A program made the translations under genes and the position numbers. Positions 5,650 to 8,795 of a stretch of DNA of 8,795 nucleotides are shown here, piece by piece. Positions within the stretch are counted from its first letter, which is position 1; every line of letters begins with the position of its first letter. The stretch lies in the NCBI GenBank assembly GCA_020722165.1, contig DYLI01000028.1:1-8795 (forward strand), written 5' to 3'. The notes beneath the pieces were generated by a model that worked only from the letters and a program-made list of their open reading frames with translations, was not told where the DNA came from and searched no databases. This DNA is from Halothiobacillus neapolitanus (GTDB taxonomy: Bacteria > Pseudomonadota > Gammaproteobacteria > Halothiobacillales > Halothiobacillaceae).

Positions 5650-8600
5650 TCAGCGTTCAAAACGATAAAAAACATCCAAACCGCTGGATCGTGTACCCAC
5701 TTGGCCGCGCACCTGAATTGAGCGTGTCCAATCGTAGGTCAGCACCACACTTTGCACACCATTGCCCAAGCCTTGCACATAGCGCAAATACAGGCGTGGG
5801 GTCAGGTATTTACCTAGCACCAAGCTCAATTCATTGGTACCCAGCGCGGTTTCAAAGCCCATTTCTTCCAGCCCCAAATCGCGCGCCACCGAGCTTTCGG
5901 CCAAATCGCCGGCCGCCATCAGCCCCGCGCCCTGGGCTAACTGCAACATCAGTTGCGTACTCGCGCCGCCTGCCATTTTCGACGAGCGCCCGGTCACAAG
6001 GTAAGACAGCATTTCCGACTGCGGCAACGACGGCTGCGAGAACAGGGCGATTTTCGGTGCACTCGCCCGCCCGGTGATATGCAGCCCCACCACCACATCG
6101 TTTTCCGTTACCCGGCGCACGGCACGAATATCCAGCCCTGGGTCGGTAAGCGGTGAGTCGGCGAACAACAAACGCCCCTGCTCGATATTCAAATCTTGCC
6201 CGTAAGCGCGGTAACGTGCATCGACAAGCTGCAACTCCCCCTGCGCACGTGGGCTGGCAAAAGATGGGCGATCAAGCACACGTATCTGACCTTGCACCCG
6301 CCCTTTGAACCCTAAGCCTTCGATTCGCACATTGTCGCCCAACACCAGCAGCACATCCGCATCCACGGTGCTGGCAGGCTCGCTTGGCACTTCGCCCAAA
6401 ATGCGCACATCACTTGAGCGTCGCAGCGCACCCGCGCCAAAGCCGCCGACATCAAACAAGGCTTGCGGCACGTCCACGCGCCCACTGACCTGACTCGTGC
6501 CAGGCGACAGATTCAGCGTGAGATCGGGGGATGCCTGCACGCTGGCATTCGGCAGGCGCATGACCGTCAGGTTTTGACCGCCGATATGCAGCTTAGCCTG
6601 CCACTTGGGAAAATCGGCCAAATCAATGCGCCCACTCAGATTAGCCTTGCCCGAGCCTAGCAACGCCGAACCTTCCAGCGTCAGAACATTCGACGCATCG
6701 GCGCGTAACAAAACCTGCCCCTCGGTCACACGCACACCCAAATCCGGCAACACCACACGCCCATCGACCACCTGCACCCCGCCGCTGATTTTCGGCTCGT
6801 CCAGCGTACCCGCAATCAGCAAACGCCCCGCCAAGCGGCCTTGCGGCTCTTTAAGCATCGGCAAAAAGCCCGCCAACAGCGAATTATCTTCAAAGCGCAA
6901 ATCAACATAGCCTTGCATGGGCTGATTCTGCGGCAACCCGTCATCCAGATTCAAACCTGGCAAATTCACCTGCATTTCGATGCGGTTCGCGTCATTGATG
7001 CCCACATTAGCCGCCAATCGCCCCACACTGCCGCCGAACTCAGCCTCAAGATGCGTCGCATCCAGCGCAACATCACGCCATTCTGGTACGCCCTTGAGCG
7101 CCTGATTCGGCAAACCGGTTTGCACCCGCGCGACGACATTTTGCCCATCCAAGGCCGCTTGAATACGCAGCGGCGCGCCCTGGGGTGCATCCAACGCCAC
7201 AAACCCACCCAACACACCGCGCAACTGCAGCGGCTTGCCTTTCAAAAACGTATCCAGCCCGGAGAGATTGAAATCACGCACATCCAAACGCGCTTTTGAG
7301 CCGTCCTTGCCCGCACGCCATTGCCCCTGCACACAAGCCTGTGCCTTGCCCGGTGGCGTGGTCAACACCCCGCACCACTCAGGTAAAGTGAACTGATCCG
7401 CCCCCGCCACCAACTCCACCGCCTGCGTGCTGATCCATGAACCGGTCGGCGTGTTGTCGAGCGTGGCCGACTGAATGCGCAAATGCTCCAACGTGCCATC
7501 CCACGCGCCTTGGGCTTGCAGGTTCAAACGCAAGTCTTGGCTTTTGCCCACGCCTTGCACTAATCCAATCTGCAAATCATGCGCCCGCACCGAGCCGCGC
7601 ACATCCACTTGAGCCGTCTCCATGAGCGACTTGTTACTCTGTCGCAGTCCCTGAACATCGAGCTTGAAATTCATCGGCGCATCGGGCGACAACACAACCT
7701 CTTTTTCCTTGAACACAGGGAGCGCGAATTCAGCTTTGAGGTTAAGCGTCGCTAAAGTCATATCCTGCCAAGTCAGCGCTTGCCCTTGCACATCGGCCTT
7801 GATATTCGGCGCATCTTGCCTGCCGCTGATGGCAAAATTCGCCTGCGCTCGCCCACCCGCCTGCGGCACAAACTCGGCCAAGTTGGCCGAATTAAGCTTG
7901 CCCGTGAGATCAAACGTTTCCCCCAAGCTGCCCTTGGCTTCCAGCGTGCTGCCGCCGGAACGTAGCTTGAGGGTTCCCACGACCAGCTGCGGCAAGTTAC
8001 TGGCCGTCCAAGCCTTAATCTCGGCATTCAAGCTGGCCTCCAGCGGATAGTCGCGCAGCTTGCCTTGCAGCCGTTCGAGCTTAAAGACACCGATCGGTTT
8101 GCCATCCTGCAAACGACCCTTGCTTTGCGCCGCGAGCGCCAAAGTCCCCGGCCAATCTTGGGCAAAAAGCTCCGGGTGCAACTCGCTCGCTTCAGCCTGC
8201 ACATCCCAATGCACATCCTCAGCCCAGTCCACCTGCCCACTCAGATTTAAGCGCGTTTTGTCTTGCTGCACTTCAGCGCGCTCAATCTGCGCCATGGTTT
8301 GCGTGCCCGTTGCCTTGAAATCAGCCGCCAATGTTCCCAACTTCGGCGCAAATTCGGGCGGCACAAGCTTGAGCAAAGCGGGATGCTCTGCCAGGTGCAA
8401 AGGCTCAATATGCAGTCTCGCCGCCCATGGCAGGCCGTCGGTCAGCGGCTGCACCTCGGCATCAAGCTGCGCAGCCAAAGGCTCGGTCAAACGATGTTGC
8501 AGCTGCAAGGCCGCCAGCGTCCCCGTGAACTGCCCCTCGCCTGTCAGATTAAGCCACCCGCCATCCGCAAGACGCAGCGGCATTGCCCAAGCCAATGCGA

Positions 8601-8795
8601 CATTCAGCACATCCTCCGGCTGCAAATCCCCCCTTGCCCCCCCTTTTCCAAAGGGGGGAACAAAGCCAGACTGGGCAAAGAGAGCATCTCCTTCATAAGC
8701 GACTGTACCTCCCCAATCGCCGCATAGATGAATACTCGAACCCGCCTGCCCGGCGATTCCTTCAAGCTGAAGGTGTTGCACGTCTAATCCAGACT
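5650..8795 (-). CDS. tamB: Translocation and assembly module subunit TamB, 5'-truncated by window edge
   Basis: At least 1047 residues of a TamB (DUF490) protein, an AsmA-like inner-membrane-anchored beta bridge across the periplasm. TamB works with TamA in outer-membrane protein assembly and is implicated in moving phospholipids outward. Most of the chain is repeated amphipathic beta strands. The diagnostic C-terminal domain covers roughly the last 220 residues: an IEQGRLLF element, DPGLDIRAVR, PSLPQSEMLSYLVTGR and a final strand ending DVFYRFER. The frame stays open to the edge: the codons before the GTG at 8779-8781 read S-G-L-D, and no N-terminal membrane anchor is seen. That GTG is an internal valine, not the start. 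Known TamB proteins have about 1250 residues or more, so a few hundred are missing. An in-frame palindrome (8625-8658) adds a Gly/Pro-rich stretch. tamA, if adjacent, would lie further right. Confidence 0.93.
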   Translation of the reverse strand, partial: SGLDVQHLQLEGIAGQAGSSIHLCGDWGGTVAYEGDALFAQSGFVPPFGKGGARGDLQPEDVLNVALAWAMPLRLADGGWLNLTGEGQFTGTLAALQLQHRLTEPLAAQLDAEVQPLTDGLPWAARLHIEPLHLAEHPALLKLVPPEFAPKLGTLAADFKATGTQTMAQIERAEVQQDKTRLNLSGQVDWAEDVHWDVQAEASELHPELFAQDWPGTLALAAQSKGRLQDGKPIGVFKLERLQGKLRDYPLEASLNAEIKAWTASNLPQLVVGTLKLRSGGSTLEAKGSLGETFDLTGKLNSANLAEFVPQAGGRAQANFAISGRQDAPNIKADVQGQALTWQDMTLATLNLKAEFALPVFKEKEVVLSPDAPMNFKLDVQGLRQSNKSLMETAQVDVRGSVRAHDLQIGLVQGVGKSQDLRLNLQAQGAWDGTLEHLRIQSATLDNTPTGSWISTQAVELVAGADQFTLPEWCGVLTTPPGKAQACVQGQWRAGKDGSKARLDVRDFNLSGLDTFLKGKPLQLRGVLGGFVALDAPQGAPLRIQAALDGQNVVARVQTGLPNQALKGVPEWRDVALDATHLEAEFGGSVGRLAANVGINDANRIEMQVNLPGLNLDDGLPQNQPMQGYVDLRFEDNSLLAGFLPMLKEPQGRLAGRLLIAGTLDEPKISGGVQVVDGRVVLPDLGVRVTEGQVLLRADASNVLTLEGSALLGSGKANLSGRIDLADFPKWQAKLHIGGQNLTVMRLPNASVQASPDLTLNLSPGTSQVSGRVDVPQALFDVGGFGAGALRRSSDVRILGEVPSEPASTVDADVLLVLGDNVRIEGLGFKGRVQGQIRVLDRPSFASPRAQGELQLVDARYRAYGQDLNIEQGRLLFADSPLTDPGLDIRAVRRVTENDVVVGLHITGRASAPKIALFSQPSLPQSEMLSYLVTGRSSKMAGGASTQLMLQLAQGAGLMAAGDLAESSVARDLGLEEMGFETALGTNELSLVLGKYLTPRLYLRYVQGLGNGVQSVVLTYDWTRSIQVRGQVGTRSSGLDVFYRFER
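8625..8658. repeat. C-run/G-run palindromic repeat inserted in frame in tamB
   Basis: CCCCCCTTT (8638-8643, 8644-8646) and AAAGGGGGG (8650-8658) form a perfect 9-bp stem with a 3-nt loop, preceded by another run of six C's (8628-8633). In the tamB frame this encodes VPPFGKGGARGDLQ, unlike the surrounding beta-strand sequence. PPFxKGG-type peptides are, from general knowledge, the usual translation of a widespread short palindromic repeat of cyanobacteria and proteobacteria. The outer boundaries are not certain. Confidence 0.8.

Noticed and set aside
8060..8698. A 212-residue forward open frame antisense to tamB
   Set aside because: It is Ser/Cys-rich complement of a GC-rich gene, and includes the translated palindrome; tamB on the other strand is unambiguous.
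8779..8781. GTG as a start codon for tamB
   Set aside because: The frame continues open upstream to the window edge, no signal or anchor follows it, and the protein would lack its N-terminus; the gene is simply cut by the window.

Overview
The window looks like an ordinary chromosomal stretch from a moderately GC-rich Gram-negative proteobacterium. A beta- or gammaproteobacterium is most likely, because TamB (inner-to-outer-membrane bridge) and OpgD (periplasmic glucan enzyme with a Tat signal) both require a double-membrane envelope. I cannot name the genus. I found no phage, plasmid, insertion-sequence transposase, CRISPR array, tRNA or rRNA.

Layout. A fragment of a rightward gene ends at 122 and is followed by a strong bidirectional terminator (125-151). 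Everything else is coded leftward. Read in the direction of transcription (right to left) the genes are: tamB (5650 to the right edge, 5' end cut off), an inositol-monophosphatase-family phosphatase (4859-5638), opgD (3225-4805), an RsmB-type rRNA cytosine methyltransferase (1577-2950) and a ten-helix membrane protein (170-1360). The last gene converges on the left fragment and shares its terminator. tamB and the phosphatase gene are 11 bp apart and almost certainly co-transcribed. opgD follows after 53 bp and may belong to the same unit. The methyltransferase and membrane-protein genes each follow a gap of 200-300 bp and are probably separate units; a sigma70-like promoter is visible before the membrane-protein gene.

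How the genes work together. TamB and OpgD both serve the cell envelope: TamB in outer-membrane protein assembly and lipid transport, OpgD in trimming osmoregulated periplasmic glucans. The methyltransferase acts on the ribosome and the phosphatase is a general small-molecule enzyme. There is no obvious single pathway.

The most unusual content is non-coding. Both larger gaps hold a composite palindromic element, A at 1440-1568 and B at 3023-3218. Both have TAGCCAC-type inverted ends, arms built from a CACNGAG heptamer repeated every 9 bp, and different REP-like palindromes inside. Each lies only a few bases past a stop codon, and together they bracket the methyltransferase gene. A third, unrelated C-run/G-run palindrome is inserted in frame inside tamB. 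I did not find a convincing new multi-gene system; the repeats and the single-cysteine membrane protein deserve the closest look.
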